A program made the position numbers and the translations under genes. Shown one piece after another: positions 43,900 through 53,735 of a stretch of DNA of 64,000 bases (positions within the stretch are counted from its first letter, which is position 1; each line of letters opens with the position of its first letter). Origin of the DNA: Desulfoferula mesophila (GTDB taxonomy: Bacteria; Desulfobacterota; Desulfarculia; Desulfarculales; Desulfarculaceae). The DNA is taken from assembly GCF_037076455.1 (NCBI RefSeq), contig NZ_AP028679.1, forward strand, positions 697,501-761,500, written 5' to 3'. A model generated the notes under the pieces. The model saw nothing but the letters and a program-made list of their open reading frames with translations. It was not told the origin of the DNA and made no database searches.

Positions 43900-44685
43900 A
43901 TGTTACAGATAAAGGACGCGGTGGCGGTCATAACCGGCGGGGCCAGCGGCATCGGCCTGTCCCTGGCCCAGTATTGGGCCTCCCAGGGCGGCAAGGTGGT
44001 GCTGGCCGACCTGTTCCCCGAGGCGCTGGAGCAGGCGGCGGCCCAGGTTGAGGGGCCGGTGCACACCGTGGCCTGCGACGTGACCAAGGAGGAGGACAAC
44101 GCCCGTCTGGCCGCCGAGGCCATCGAGGCCTTCGGGGCCATCAACCTGGTGGCCCCCTTCGCGGGCATCATCAAGGACGGCCTGTTCCTGTCCCCGGACC
44201 GCGAGAGCGGCAAGGTTGCCCGCAAGATGCCCTTGGAGCAGTTCGAGAGCGTGATCAAGGTGAACCTCACCGGGGTGTTCCTCACCGCCCGCGAGTGCGG
44301 CGAGCAGATGGTCAACCACGGCTGCCGGGGCTTGATCTGCTTCATCTCCTCCACCGGTTCCCTGGGCACCGCCGGGCAGATCAACTACGCCTCCACCAAG
44401 GCGGCCATGTCGGTGATGCCCAAGGTGCTCACCGGCGAGTTCATGCGCCGGGGTCTGTCGGAGCGCATCCGTTGCGTGGCCGTGGCCCCGGGCTACGTGG
44501 GCACGGCCATGGTCAAGGGCATGAACCAAAAGGCCTTGGAGAAGATCGTGGACGAGGTGCCCATAGGGCGGCTCATCGAGCCCGAGGAGGTGGCCTCCCT
44601 GGTGGGCGAGCTGTATCGCAACGAGGCCCTCAGCGGCGAAGTGTACTTCATCCACGGCGGTCTGCGCCTGGGCTCCCGGGGCTAG
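43900..44685 (+). CDS. Short-chain dehydrogenase/reductase
   Basis: 261 residues. Cofactor motif TGGASGIG (11-18 region), substrate-side FAGI replacing NNAG, catalytic serine in ISSTGSLG and the YASTK active-site pair. C-terminal APGYVGTAMVKG as in FabG-type enzymes. Oxidises or reduces a hydroxy/keto group with NAD(P)H. ATG 43900 has AGGAG 8 nt upstream; longer in-frame starts overlap the upstream oxidoreductase gene. Co-directional with the molybdenum enzyme. Confidence 0.85.
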   Translation: MLQIKDAVAVITGGASGIGLSLAQYWASQGGKVVLADLFPEALEQAAAQVEGPVHTVACDVTKEEDNARLAAEAIEAFGAINLVAPFAGIIKDGLFLSPDRESGKVARKMPLEQFESVIKVNLTGVFLTARECGEQMVNHGCRGLICFISSTGSLGTAGQINYASTKAAMSVMPKVLTGEFMRRGLSERIRCVAVAPGYVGTAMVKGMNQKALEKIVDEVPIGRLIEPEEVASLVGELYRNEALSGEVYFIHGGLRLGSRG

Positions 44686-44721
44686 CCGGGCCGCCTTCGC
44701 CCTCAAGGCCCTAAAAACTTT

Positions 44722-44748
44722 GCTGCCGCCGGTACTCCCGGCGGCAGC
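44722..44748. terminator. Bidirectional terminator between SDR and HD-GYP genes
   Basis: GCTGCCGCCGG (44722-44732), 5-nt loop, CCGGCGGCAGC (44738-44748). On the minus strand AAAG and five T residues follow; on the plus strand TTGCTT. It lies between two convergent genes. Confidence 0.75.
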
Positions 44749-44768
44749 TTGCTTGGGGCGCGGGGCCG

Positions 44769-46016
44769 TCAGGACAGGCGGCAGGAAATCCTTTCCTGGT
44801 AGAACTCGCCGGCCCTGGCCTGCTGGTCGGCCACCAGGCGGGAAATGCGGTCGAAATCCTGGCCCACCAGATCCACGAATTGCCGGTCCAGGTGATCTTC
44901 ATAGGCCATTTTGTCCAAGATGGACATGACCTTGTCCTTGGGCAGGGCCTCGCGGTAGGGCCGCCGCTCGGTGAGGGCGGTGAACACGTCGGCCACGGCC
45001 ATGATGCGCGCCCCCAGGCTCAGGCTGTGGCGGTCGTGGTGAAAGGGATAGCCCGAGCCGTCCAGCTTTTCGTGGTGAAAGGCGGCCCACTCGGCGATCT
45101 GCTGCATGCCGTTTACGCTGTTGAGCACCTCGTAGGTGTTGTAGGTGTGCGATTTCATAACCGCCATCTCCACCTCGTCCAGCTTGCCCGGCTTTTCCAG
45201 GATGTGGTTGGGCACGGCCATTTTGCCCACGTCGTGCAGATAGCCCGCGATCTCCATCAGCTTGACTTCTTCCCGGCTGAAACCATGCGACCGCGAAATT
45301 CGCCTGGCCGCCGCCGCCACGCCGGAGGAATGGGTGGCGGTGAAGCTGGAGCGGAAGTCGATGACGTTGCGGAAGAGCTTGGCCACCTCCTCCACCATGT
45401 CCAGGCCCACGTCCGCCTTGTTGTAGGGCCCCCGGTTGAGCAGCAGGGAATACATGCGCGGCGCAGCCAGGTCCAGCCAGAACTCCTCGTGCTCGGAGGC
45501 CTCCAAGAAAAGCTCCACCACTTGGGGATGGATGGTCTTGCCGCGTAACTGCTTGATGCGTTTGGTGATCTGCTGGTGCTGGTGCAGGATGTAGAGGTTG
45601 CGGTCCACCCAACGCTCCACATGGTCGGCCAACAGGATGGCCTGGGCGTTGAAGGCGGCAGGGTTTTCCAGCGACTCGTCCCAATCCTCCCACGGGCGGT
45701 GGTGATAGAGCACCGCGCTGGCCTCGTTTTCCAGCCAGGGCACGCTCTTGAACAACAGCCAGCCCCGGATGCAGTGGTCCTCGGTATCCTGCCCCTCGAA
45801 GCGGTGCAGGGTTTGCATCTCCTCCACCGAGTTGGCCCCGATGTCGTGCAGCACCGCGGCGGAGAACATGTTCTCCAGGCTTTGCTGGTTCAGCCCCGCC
45901 ACCCGCCCCATTTCCCAGACGATGAAGGCGGTCCTAAGCTGGTGCTGGAACAGCTCCGGATTGGCCAAATCCATGGCATTGGACAGGGATAGGATTATGT
46001 TGCCGAGATTGACCAT
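44769..46016 (-). CDS. Tandem HD / HD-GYP domain protein, probable cyclic-di-GMP phosphodiesterase
   Basis: 415 residues. A first HD-like domain holds AAVLHDIGA (~53-61) and YHHRPWEDWDES (~104-115). The second is a full HD-GYP domain: THSSGVAAAAR, YLHDVGKMAVP, SHTYNTYEVL and HHEKLDGSGYP, the residues that bind the metal centre and c-di-GMP. It has no membrane segment and no receiver domain, so the first HD domain may be the sensor. Monocistronic. Start ATG 46016 has only a weak Shine-Dalgarno sequence (GTGAG). Confidence 0.85.
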   Translation of the reverse strand: MVNLGNIILSLSNAMDLANPELFQHQLRTAFIVWEMGRVAGLNQQSLENMFSAAVLHDIGANSVEEMQTLHRFEGQDTEDHCIRGWLLFKSVPWLENEASAVLYHHRPWEDWDESLENPAAFNAQAILLADHVERWVDRNLYILHQHQQITKRIKQLRGKTIHPQVVELFLEASEHEEFWLDLAAPRMYSLLLNRGPYNKADVGLDMVEEVAKLFRNVIDFRSSFTATHSSGVAAAARRISRSHGFSREEVKLMEIAGYLHDVGKMAVPNHILEKPGKLDEVEMAVMKSHTYNTYEVLNSVNGMQQIAEWAAFHHEKLDGSGYPFHHDRHSLSLGARIMAVADVFTALTERRPYREALPKDKVMSILDKMAYEDHLDRQFVDLVGQDFDRISRLVADQQARAGEFYQERISCRLS

Positions 46017-46206
46017 AAAGGCTCACCGCGCGCTTGCACCCCTCGATTTTAGCCGGCGGCCGCATGGACGCGAGGGGATCGTGCCAGGTGAACACCTTAA
46101 TGGCGTAGGGAAGTGGCAAGCGGCAACCGGTCGGCATTGGTAGCTTATATGTAAGCAAACAGGCTCTATAGATAATCATGATATATTGCGACCTATCTAG
46201 GCGGTA

Positions 46207-46260
46207 GGACTAATTCTGAAGGGCGGGGAACTATTTTTAAATAGTAGTTCCTTTTAGTCC
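46207..46260. repeat. Nested inverted repeat
   Basis: Outer arms GGACTAA (46207-46213) and TTAGTCC (46254-46260); inner arms GGAACTA (46227-46233) and TAGTTCC (46245-46251). The core is AT-rich. It lies about 190 bp upstream of the HD-GYP gene. Confidence 0.6.
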
Positions 46261-46297
46261 GCTCGAAGCGCCGGCCGTGTCCGGGGCTCCCGAATGG

Positions 46298-46331
46298 AAA
46301 GGCCCGGACGCTTCTGGAGAGCGTCCGGGCC
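46298..46331 (-). terminator. Terminator of the OFA-type transporter gene
   Basis: Minus-strand stem of 12 perfect pairs, GGCCCGGACGCT / AGCGTCCGGGCC, with a 7-nt loop, followed by TTTCC, 33 nt beyond the stop codon. Confidence 0.7.
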
Positions 46332-46363
46332 TTCGCAGGCCAGGGAAGCGGCCTTTATGTCGC

Positions 46364-47728
46364 TTACTTGATCATCCGGCGGTAGCTGCTCCTGTGGCCC
46401 AGGCCGGGGCGGCCGGTGGCCAGGGGGCCGGGGCGCACCATGGAGGTGAGGGCGGAACCGGCCCGGGGGGCGGCGGCGGGCTGGGGCACCGGCGCCTCGG
46501 CCTCCACGCTCACCGGCTTGTCCAGCACCACGGTCATGCCCGCGCCCAGGATCAGCAGGACGGCGGCGGTGAGGTAGGCGGACTCGTAGGAGCCGGTGGC
46601 GGCCACGATCATCTGGGAGACCCGGGGCAGCACGAAGCCGCCCACGCCCCAGGCGGTGAAGACCAGGCCGTAGTTGACCCCGAAGTTCTTGAGGCCGAAG
46701 TAGTCCTTGGTGGCCGAGGGGAACAGGGAGAGGTTGGTGCCGTAGTTGAAGCCCACCAGGGCGGCGGCCATGACCATCACGATGGCCTGCTCCTTGCCCA
46801 CCATCATCAGGGAGAACAGCAGCAAGGACTGGAAGCAGAGCATGATGGCCAGGGTCTGGGTGCGCCCGATCTTGTCGGAGAGGATGCCGGCCACGATGCG
46901 GCCGCCCGCGTTGCCCACGGCCATCAGGGCCACCACCACCCAGGCCATGTCGCCCAGGCTGGCCTTGGCCATGCCGGCCACGTTGCCGATGATCATCAGG
47001 CCCGCGCCCGCGCCCACGAAGTAGGTGAACCACAACAGGTAGAAGCTCTTGGTGCGCAGCATGGCCGAGGGGGCGAAGTCCAGGCCCTTGGCCTGGACAG
47101 CGGCGCTGCCTGCGGGCTTGGCCTCGGGGCTGTAGCCCGCGGGCGGATTGACCAAAAACTGGGACAGGCCGCAGACCACCACGATGAAGGCGCCGCCGAA
47201 GATCATCATGGCCGCGCTGAGGCCCACCGTGTGGATCAGGTAGCTGCTAAGGGGAGCGATGTACACCGAGGCCAGGCCGAAGCCCGAGACCACCAGCCCG
47301 GCGATGAGGCCGGTCTTGGCGGCGGGGAACCACTTGATGGCCGGAGGGGTGGCCGAGGCGTAGCCGAAGCCCAGGCCGGTGCCGGTGAGCACCCCGAAGC
47401 CCAGGATCCACACCCACAGGGAGTAGGACTGGCTGATCCACATCAGGCCCAGGCCGGTGAGCACCCCGCCGATAAGCGCGGTGATGCGCGGCGAGAACTT
47501 GTCTTGCAGGCGGCCGGCGAAGATCATGCTGAAGGCGAAGGCCAGGCAGCACACCGCGTAGGGGTCGTTGAGGGAGGAGAGGCTCCAATCAAAGCGGCCG
47601 TCCCCGGCCACGATGGAGTCCTTGATGGCCATCTTGAACATGCTCCAGGTGTAGAGGATGCCCAAGGCCAAGTTGATGCCGATTCCCGCCGTGGCCACCG
47701 ACCATCCGCGGTTCTTAACCTTCTCCAT
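46364..47728 (-). CDS. OFA-family MFS transporter (oxalate/formate antiporter-like)
   Basis: 454 residues, twelve helices. OFA signatures are present: LGILYTWSMF in helix 1, AGRLQDKFSPR in the helix 2-3 loop, GLGFGYASATPPAIKWFP in helix 4-5 and LSDKIGRTQT in the helix 8-9 loop. Family members exchange small monocarboxylates or dicarboxylates. It is preceded upstream by a Cache-domain two-component system, which may sense the same carboxylate and control it. It ends at a clear terminator. Confidence 0.86.
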   Translation of the reverse strand: MEKVKNRGWSVATAGIGINLALGILYTWSMFKMAIKDSIVAGDGRFDWSLSSLNDPYAVCCLAFAFSMIFAGRLQDKFSPRITALIGGVLTGLGLMWISQSYSLWVWILGFGVLTGTGLGFGYASATPPAIKWFPAAKTGLIAGLVVSGFGLASVYIAPLSSYLIHTVGLSAAMMIFGGAFIVVVCGLSQFLVNPPAGYSPEAKPAGSAAVQAKGLDFAPSAMLRTKSFYLLWFTYFVGAGAGLMIIGNVAGMAKASLGDMAWVVVALMAVGNAGGRIVAGILSDKIGRTQTLAIMLCFQSLLLFSLMMVGKEQAIVMVMAAALVGFNYGTNLSLFPSATKDYFGLKNFGVNYGLVFTAWGVGGFVLPRVSQMIVAATGSYESAYLTAAVLLILGAGMTVVLDKPVSVEAEAPVPQPAAAPRAGSALTSMVRPGPLATGRPGLGHRSSYRRMIK

Positions 47729-47892
47729 GGCTCTACCTCCCTCCGGGCCGCGCCCTGTGCTTTTGGTTTCGCCCTTTCTTAGTTCAAATATCGGGCCAAG
47801 GAGAGGTTTTGCGGGGATAGATACGTATTGTCTGATGGTTACAATAAAAAACCGCCTCGGCCCGGCGGCGCGGGAGCGGCGGAAAACGGCCC

Positions 47893-47929
47893 AAAAAGTA
47901 GAAGAATCTCTAGATTGGTGGAAGTTCTT

Positions 47930-47934
<5 letters not shown>
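47893..47934 (-). terminator. Terminator overlapping the response-regulator stop codon
   Basis: Minus strand: AGTAGAAGAA, 18-nt loop, TTCTTCTACT, then TTTT. The stem starts at the TAG stop codon of the regulator itself (47930-47932). Confidence 0.65.
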
Positions 47935-49315
<1,381 letters not shown>

Positions 49316-49321
49316 GGTCTC

Positions 49322-51538
49322 CTATCCGTGGGAGTCGTAGCCCCAGTAGGCCGAGGCGGGCAGCTCCATGGTGAACATGGCCCCGCCCCAGCGGCTTTGG
49401 CTCACGCTGAGCTTGCCGCCGTGGTCGCTGACGATGCGGTGGCACAGGCTCAGGCCGATGCCCGAGCCCTCGCGCCGCCCGGTGAAAAAGGGGTCGAACA
49501 CCTTTTCCCGTAGCGCCGGGGGCACGCCGGGGCCGGAGTCGGACACCCGGATGACGATGCGGTCCAGCTCCAGGGAGGAGTCCAGGCCGATCTTCTTCTC
49601 ACCTTCCGCCTCGGCCAGGGCCTGCACCGCGTTGGTGATCAGGTTCATGAGCACCTGCTCCAAAAGCTGGCGGTCGGCATGGGCCAGGGGCAGGCTCTCG
49701 GCCAGGGAGGCCTCCAGGGTCACGCCTGCCTTGCGCAGGGTCACCGCCGAAAGCTCCATCACGTTGCCCACCACCTGGTTCAGATTGAGCAAGGACACCT
49801 TGGGGGCGGTGGGGCGGCTGAAGTCCAGCACCCGCTTGATCACCCCTTCGATGCGCTCGCTGGCCGCGCGCATCTTGGTCAAGATGTCCTCCACCTCGGC
49901 CATGCCCTGGGTCTTGCCGCTCAGGGCGCTGAGGTAGAGGTTGATGCCCGACAGGGGGTTTCTTATCTCGTGGGCGATGCCCGCGGCCACCCGGCCCAGG
50001 GAGGCCATCTTGTCCTGGATGCTCACCAGGCGCTCCAGTTCGCGGGCCTTGGTGATGTCGAGCATGATGATCAGCCGGGCCCGGTGGCCCTGGTATTTGA
50101 TGCCCCCGGCCCGGCAGTGCACCCAGCGGGCGCCTGTGCCCTGACCCTCGGCGGCGGCGAAGCCCAGGTCCAGGTCTTGACCCTCTTCGGCCCGGGGCTC
50201 GCCGCCATTGTCCGGGGCGGTGGCCAGGGCCAGGAATTTGGCCAGGCGGGGATCGCTGGCCGGTCCCAGGGAGGCCAGCTCAAAGGGTGTGTCGGCCGGG
50301 CCCAGAATGCGCCGGGCCTCGGGGTTGCAATACACCGCCCGGCCGCTTTGGACGATGGCGATGCCCACCTGGGCGTTTTCCACCAGGGTGCGGAAGCGGC
50401 GCTCGCTCTCGGCCAGGGCCTGGTCCATCTCCCGGCGGCGGGTGATGTCCTCGTAGGTGCACAGCACCCCCACCACCCGGTCCTGGGGATCGCGCAGGGG
50501 GATGCGGTTGGCGTCCATCCACAGGGTGGCCCCGCCCGGCCCCTCCTGGGGCTCTATGATGTGGTGTTGGGCCCTGCCGGAGTTCATCACCCCTTGCTCG
50601 GCCCGCTGCAACAGGGCCGCCTCGGCCGGGGGCCGGGGCAGCTCGTAGTCGCGCAGGCCCTTGATCTGGGAGGGCTCGGACAGGCTAACGTGGGCCGCGA
50701 AGGCCCGGTTGCAGCCCAGATAGCCGCCCTGGCGGTCCTTCCAGAAGATGAGCTGGGGGATGTTGTCCATGACCAGGCGCAGCATGCCGCGGGAGCGCTC
50801 GGTCTCCACCTCGGCCTGGCGGCGGCGGCGCTCGGCGGCCAGGCTTTGCAGGAGGATGTAGAACTCGATCACCGCCACGATGCCCATGATGCCCAGGCCC
50901 ACCCAGGTGAGCCGCCCGGTGATCACCGCCATCTGCTGGGACACGTCCTCCACGTAGATGCCGGTGCCCACCACCCAGCCCCAGGGCGCGAACTCCTTGA
51001 CAAAGCTGACCTTGGGCACCACGTGGGCCGGGTCGTCCTTCCACTGCCACATGTAGTCCACGTAGCCCTGGCCCCCATGCCGGCGCACCACCCGCACCAC
51101 CTCGGAGAACAGGCGTTTGCCGTGGGGGTCCTGGAATCCGGCCACGTTTCGCCCCTCCAGGTCGGGGCGGTAGGGGTGCATCACCATGCGGGGCTCCAGG
51201 TCGTTGACCCAGAAGTAGTCCTTGCCCTCGGAGCCGTAGCGCATGGCCCTGAGCTGGGCCTTGGCCTGCTCTTGGGCCTGCTGCCGGGTAAGCAGGCCCT
51301 TTTCCTGCCGGGCGTGGTAATAGGCCAGCACGTCCCAGGCGCTCTGGGTGAGCTCGCGGATCATCTCCCGCTTGCGTTCCATGAAGGCGTTTTCCACGGC
51401 GGGCAGGATCAGCGCGAACAGGGCGGCGGAGAACAGCAGGATGGTGAGCACCGATGGCAGCACCAGGCGCAGCAGGGCGCCGGGCCACCAGCGGCCGGGG
51501 ACGGAGCCGGCTGGTTGTGGCGCGTCCAGGGCGAACAT
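49322..51538 (-). CDS. Membrane sensor histidine kinase with Cache and PAS domains
   Basis: 738 residues. Two transmembrane helices (about 24-48 and 207-230) flank a periplasmic single-Cache domain (KDYFWVNDLEPRMVMHP, APWGWVVGTGIYVEDV). Two PAS domains follow at about 250-375 and 380-480, then HisKA with AAGIAHEIRNPLSGI (phospho-histidine) and a HATPase with NLITNAVQAL, DSGPGVP and GSGIGLSLC. Single-Cache domains usually bind small carboxylates. It pairs with the NtrC-type regulator and neighbours an OFA-family carboxylate transporter. Confidence 0.92.
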   Translation of the reverse strand: MFALDAPQPAGSVPGRWWPGALLRLVLPSVLTILLFSAALFALILPAVENAFMERKREMIRELTQSAWDVLAYYHARQEKGLLTRQQAQEQAKAQLRAMRYGSEGKDYFWVNDLEPRMVMHPYRPDLEGRNVAGFQDPHGKRLFSEVVRVVRRHGGQGYVDYMWQWKDDPAHVVPKVSFVKEFAPWGWVVGTGIYVEDVSQQMAVITGRLTWVGLGIMGIVAVIEFYILLQSLAAERRRRQAEVETERSRGMLRLVMDNIPQLIFWKDRQGGYLGCNRAFAAHVSLSEPSQIKGLRDYELPRPPAEAALLQRAEQGVMNSGRAQHHIIEPQEGPGGATLWMDANRIPLRDPQDRVVGVLCTYEDITRRREMDQALAESERRFRTLVENAQVGIAIVQSGRAVYCNPEARRILGPADTPFELASLGPASDPRLAKFLALATAPDNGGEPRAEEGQDLDLGFAAAEGQGTGARWVHCRAGGIKYQGHRARLIIMLDITKARELERLVSIQDKMASLGRVAAGIAHEIRNPLSGINLYLSALSGKTQGMAEVEDILTKMRAASERIEGVIKRVLDFSRPTAPKVSLLNLNQVVGNVMELSAVTLRKAGVTLEASLAESLPLAHADRQLLEQVLMNLITNAVQALAEAEGEKKIGLDSSLELDRIVIRVSDSGPGVPPALREKVFDPFFTGRREGSGIGLSLCHRIVSDHGGKLSVSQSRWGGAMFTMELPASAYWGYDSHG

Positions 51539-51648
51539 GAACCATGCTCCCGAATGGATAAAGGGTGATGCCCCCCGGCATCACCCCTCACATGGTTTCA
51601 TTTTGCCGCCGTAATATCAAGCGGGGAAATGGCTGGTGAATGGGTGGT

Positions 51649-52701
51649 CTAAATGCGCTCTCTCACCACGTGGAACTCAATGGAAGCGGCGGTCACCCGG
51701 CTGGTGCCGGAGTAGATCAGGCTGACGGTCCACAACCCTTGCAGGCTAAGCACCACCGCCGGGCTCCAGAGGGTGTCCAGGCCCAGGGCCAAGGAAGGCG
51801 CGGCCCCGGCCGTCACCACCGGGAAAACCAGGCTGATCAAAATGCCGTAGGCGATGCCCATCAAGGCCATGATCTGGTAGGCGCTCAGGCGGCCGCCGCC
51901 CCGGTAGTCGGCCCGGAGCGTCTCGGAGACGGCCCGCCACAGGCCGCCGGCGATCAGGCACAGCCACAGGGCCCCGGTAAAGGCCCCGTTGAGATATAGA
52001 TAAAGGGAAACGAGGCCCGCCGCGCCGTTGACCACCAGGGTGAGCATCTGCACCGGAACCACGGCCAGGCCGTCCAGGCCTGCTTCGTAGGAGATCTTCT
52101 TGGTCTCGCCGCTGAACACCAGGTGCCAGTGCTTGAACACCGTCTGCACCCAGTCGGGGCAGGCCACCAGGGCCCGGCCGTAGCAGCAGCCGAAGCTGAG
52201 GCAGGCCAGGCGACCCAGGCCTTCGCCCAGGGTGTAGCAGATCACCAGGGCGGCCAGCACCGGGGTTACCTGCAGGGCCTGGGCGGCCTCGCGGTCCAGG
52301 CAGGCCCGGGCCAGCAGGGTGAGCCAGGGGGCCAGGAGGATGGCGGCGAAGCCAGCCCCGGCCACGGTGAGGGTGGCCGGCTTGTGCTCCACCCAGCGGG
52401 CCACCAGGCGGGCGGCCGGGGCGCTCAGGGAAATGAGCGGCAGCATAACCACCATCACCTGAAAGGGGCTGATGCCCAGCGAGCCCAGCATGATAAGCAT
52501 CAGGGCCGCGGCCAACAGCACCGCGTTGGCGGTGAACATGCCGTAAAAGGTAAGGTTGACCCCCCGCCAGCGGCCGCCGTGGGATTCGCCCACCGGGATG
52601 GCCGCCGCTATCTGCCAGCGCTCGCCGGGCAGGCGGCGGCTCCACCACAACAGCCCCGCGAACAGGGCCCCCAGCCCGGCAATGAAAACGATCTTGTCCA
52701 T
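51649..52701 (-). CDS. Lgt-like (prolipoprotein diacylglyceryl transferase family) membrane protein
   Basis: 350 residues with about eight to nine helices. The segment GEGLGRLACLSFGCCYGR (~158-175) resembles the Lgt G-R-x-G/A-C-F-x3-GCCYG signature of Lgt-like paralogues, and VPVQMLTLVVN matches the later H/P-VQ-L region. It is longer and more divergent than canonical Lgt, so a different phospholipid-dependent transfer is possible. ATG 52701 with GGGAGG 5 nt upstream. It follows psd by 17 nt, so the two and the unknown 814-residue gene form one unit. Confidence 0.65.
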   Translation of the reverse strand: MDKIVFIAGLGALFAGLLWWSRRLPGERWQIAAAIPVGESHGGRWRGVNLTFYGMFTANAVLLAAALMLIMLGSLGISPFQVMVVMLPLISLSAPAARLVARWVEHKPATLTVAGAGFAAILLAPWLTLLARACLDREAAQALQVTPVLAALVICYTLGEGLGRLACLSFGCCYGRALVACPDWVQTVFKHWHLVFSGETKKISYEAGLDGLAVVPVQMLTLVVNGAAGLVSLYLYLNGAFTGALWLCLIAGGLWRAVSETLRADYRGGGRLSAYQIMALMGIAYGILISLVFPVVTAGAAPSLALGLDTLWSPAVVLSLQGLWTVSLIYSGTSRVTAASIEFHVVRERI

Positions 52702-52718
52702 CACTTCCTCCCGGAAGC

Positions 52719-53735
52719 CTAACTGCGGGCCGTGGCCCGGCCGATTTGTTCGCGCACCCTGACCTCGGTTTCCACCAGGGGGCGGCCGAAGCCGGTGGAG
52801 AAGCGGCTCACCGCGTTGGACGAGGTCTGGTTGTCGATGAGGTCCTGGTCAAAGTCCAGGCGGCCCGGCTGGAACAGGAGCACCACCGTGCTGGAGCCGG
52901 GCTTGAACAGGCTCTTGGGCTGGCCCTTTTTGAGCATCAGGCCGGGCATCATGGGCTGGGGGTCGTTGTAATACTCGTCGCTGTAGCGCTGGCGAATCTC
53001 CCCCACCATCAGGGCCACCACCTCCACCACGGCCACCAGGCCCACGCCCGAGCCGCCGATCACATCGGTGTCGATGATGGTGACCATGCGCATGTTCTTG
53101 GAGTAGGGGTCCACCAAGTTGACCACCGCGCCGGGGTTGCAGGAGTGGTAGTGCCCGGCGATGGGGTAAAAGTCCACCACCCGGCCGCTCACCGGGGTGT
53201 GCACGTAGTGGTACTTGTCCGGGGTCAGGCGGCACAGGGCGTAATCGCCGTCCTTGAAGGCCTCCAGCCAGCGGGTCTTGAAGTCGCCCAACAGCTCGTG
53301 GAAGGTGAAGAACTTCTCCTTGATAAACAGCAGGGAGTGGGCCCCGAAGGAGCCCAGGAGCACCCGGGAGTCGGCCGGGGCCACCACCGCCGCCGGGTCC
53401 GGGTTCATGGGCCGGGTATCCCAATAGCGGATCTTGCGGGTGAACAGCTTGCCCGGGGTGTCCAGGGTGTCCGGGTCGTCCAGGCACTCGCTCAGGTCCA
53501 CCCCCCAGGAGCGCACCGCCTCGGTGGTGGCCCTGAGGCGCACCCCCAGCATGGCCTCGAAGTTCAAGAGGCCCAGCAGGCTGGAGCCCCGGGCGCTGGT
53601 GATGGCCTTGAATACGCTGGGTGTTTTTTCGCGTACCTCGGAATAAAGGAAGTTAACCAAACGGTCGGCAAAGAGCCGTTCGGTGCGCACCTGGCGGCTA
53701 TGCCTGTCTATATATTGGTGCGTGGTCAAGCTCAT
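52719..53735 (-). CDS. psd: Phosphatidylserine decarboxylase
   Basis: 338 residues. Pyruvoyl-type decarboxylase features: PADSRVLLGSF, CRLTPDKYHYVHTPVSGRVV, and the self-cleavage region FKPGSSTVVLLFQPG, in which the serine of GSST becomes the pyruvoyl group. Makes phosphatidylethanolamine. The N-terminal ~120 residues are longer than in short proteobacterial Psd proteins. ATG 53735 has GGAG 7 nt upstream and lies inside the 3' end of the upstream gene (38-bp overlap). Confidence 0.9.
   Translation of the reverse strand: MSLTTHQYIDRHSRQVRTERLFADRLVNFLYSEVREKTPSVFKAITSARGSSLLGLLNFEAMLGVRLRATTEAVRSWGVDLSECLDDPDTLDTPGKLFTRKIRYWDTRPMNPDPAAVVAPADSRVLLGSFGAHSLLFIKEKFFTFHELLGDFKTRWLEAFKDGDYALCRLTPDKYHYVHTPVSGRVVDFYPIAGHYHSCNPGAVVNLVDPYSKNMRMVTIIDTDVIGGSGVGLVAVVEVVALMVGEIRQRYSDEYYNDPQPMMPGLMLKKGQPKSLFKPGSSTVVLLFQPGRLDFDQDLIDNQTSSNAVSRFSTGFGRPLVETEVRVREQIGRATARS

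Larger units (their letters stand above)
46017..46363. other. Intergenic region upstream of the HD-GYP gene
   Basis: 347 bp. It contains the MFS-gene terminator (46298-46331), a nested inverted repeat (46207-46260), and a long stem near the HD-GYP start (CCCCTCG at 46040 region pairing with CGAGGGG at 46072 region). The minus-strand leader could be structured. I looked for a c-di-GMP riboswitch and did not recognise one. Confidence 0.5.

Noticed and set aside
46017-46263. c-di-GMP riboswitch upstream of the HD-GYP gene
   Set aside because: Stems are present, but the conserved nucleotides of the known c-di-GMP classes were not recognised on either strand.
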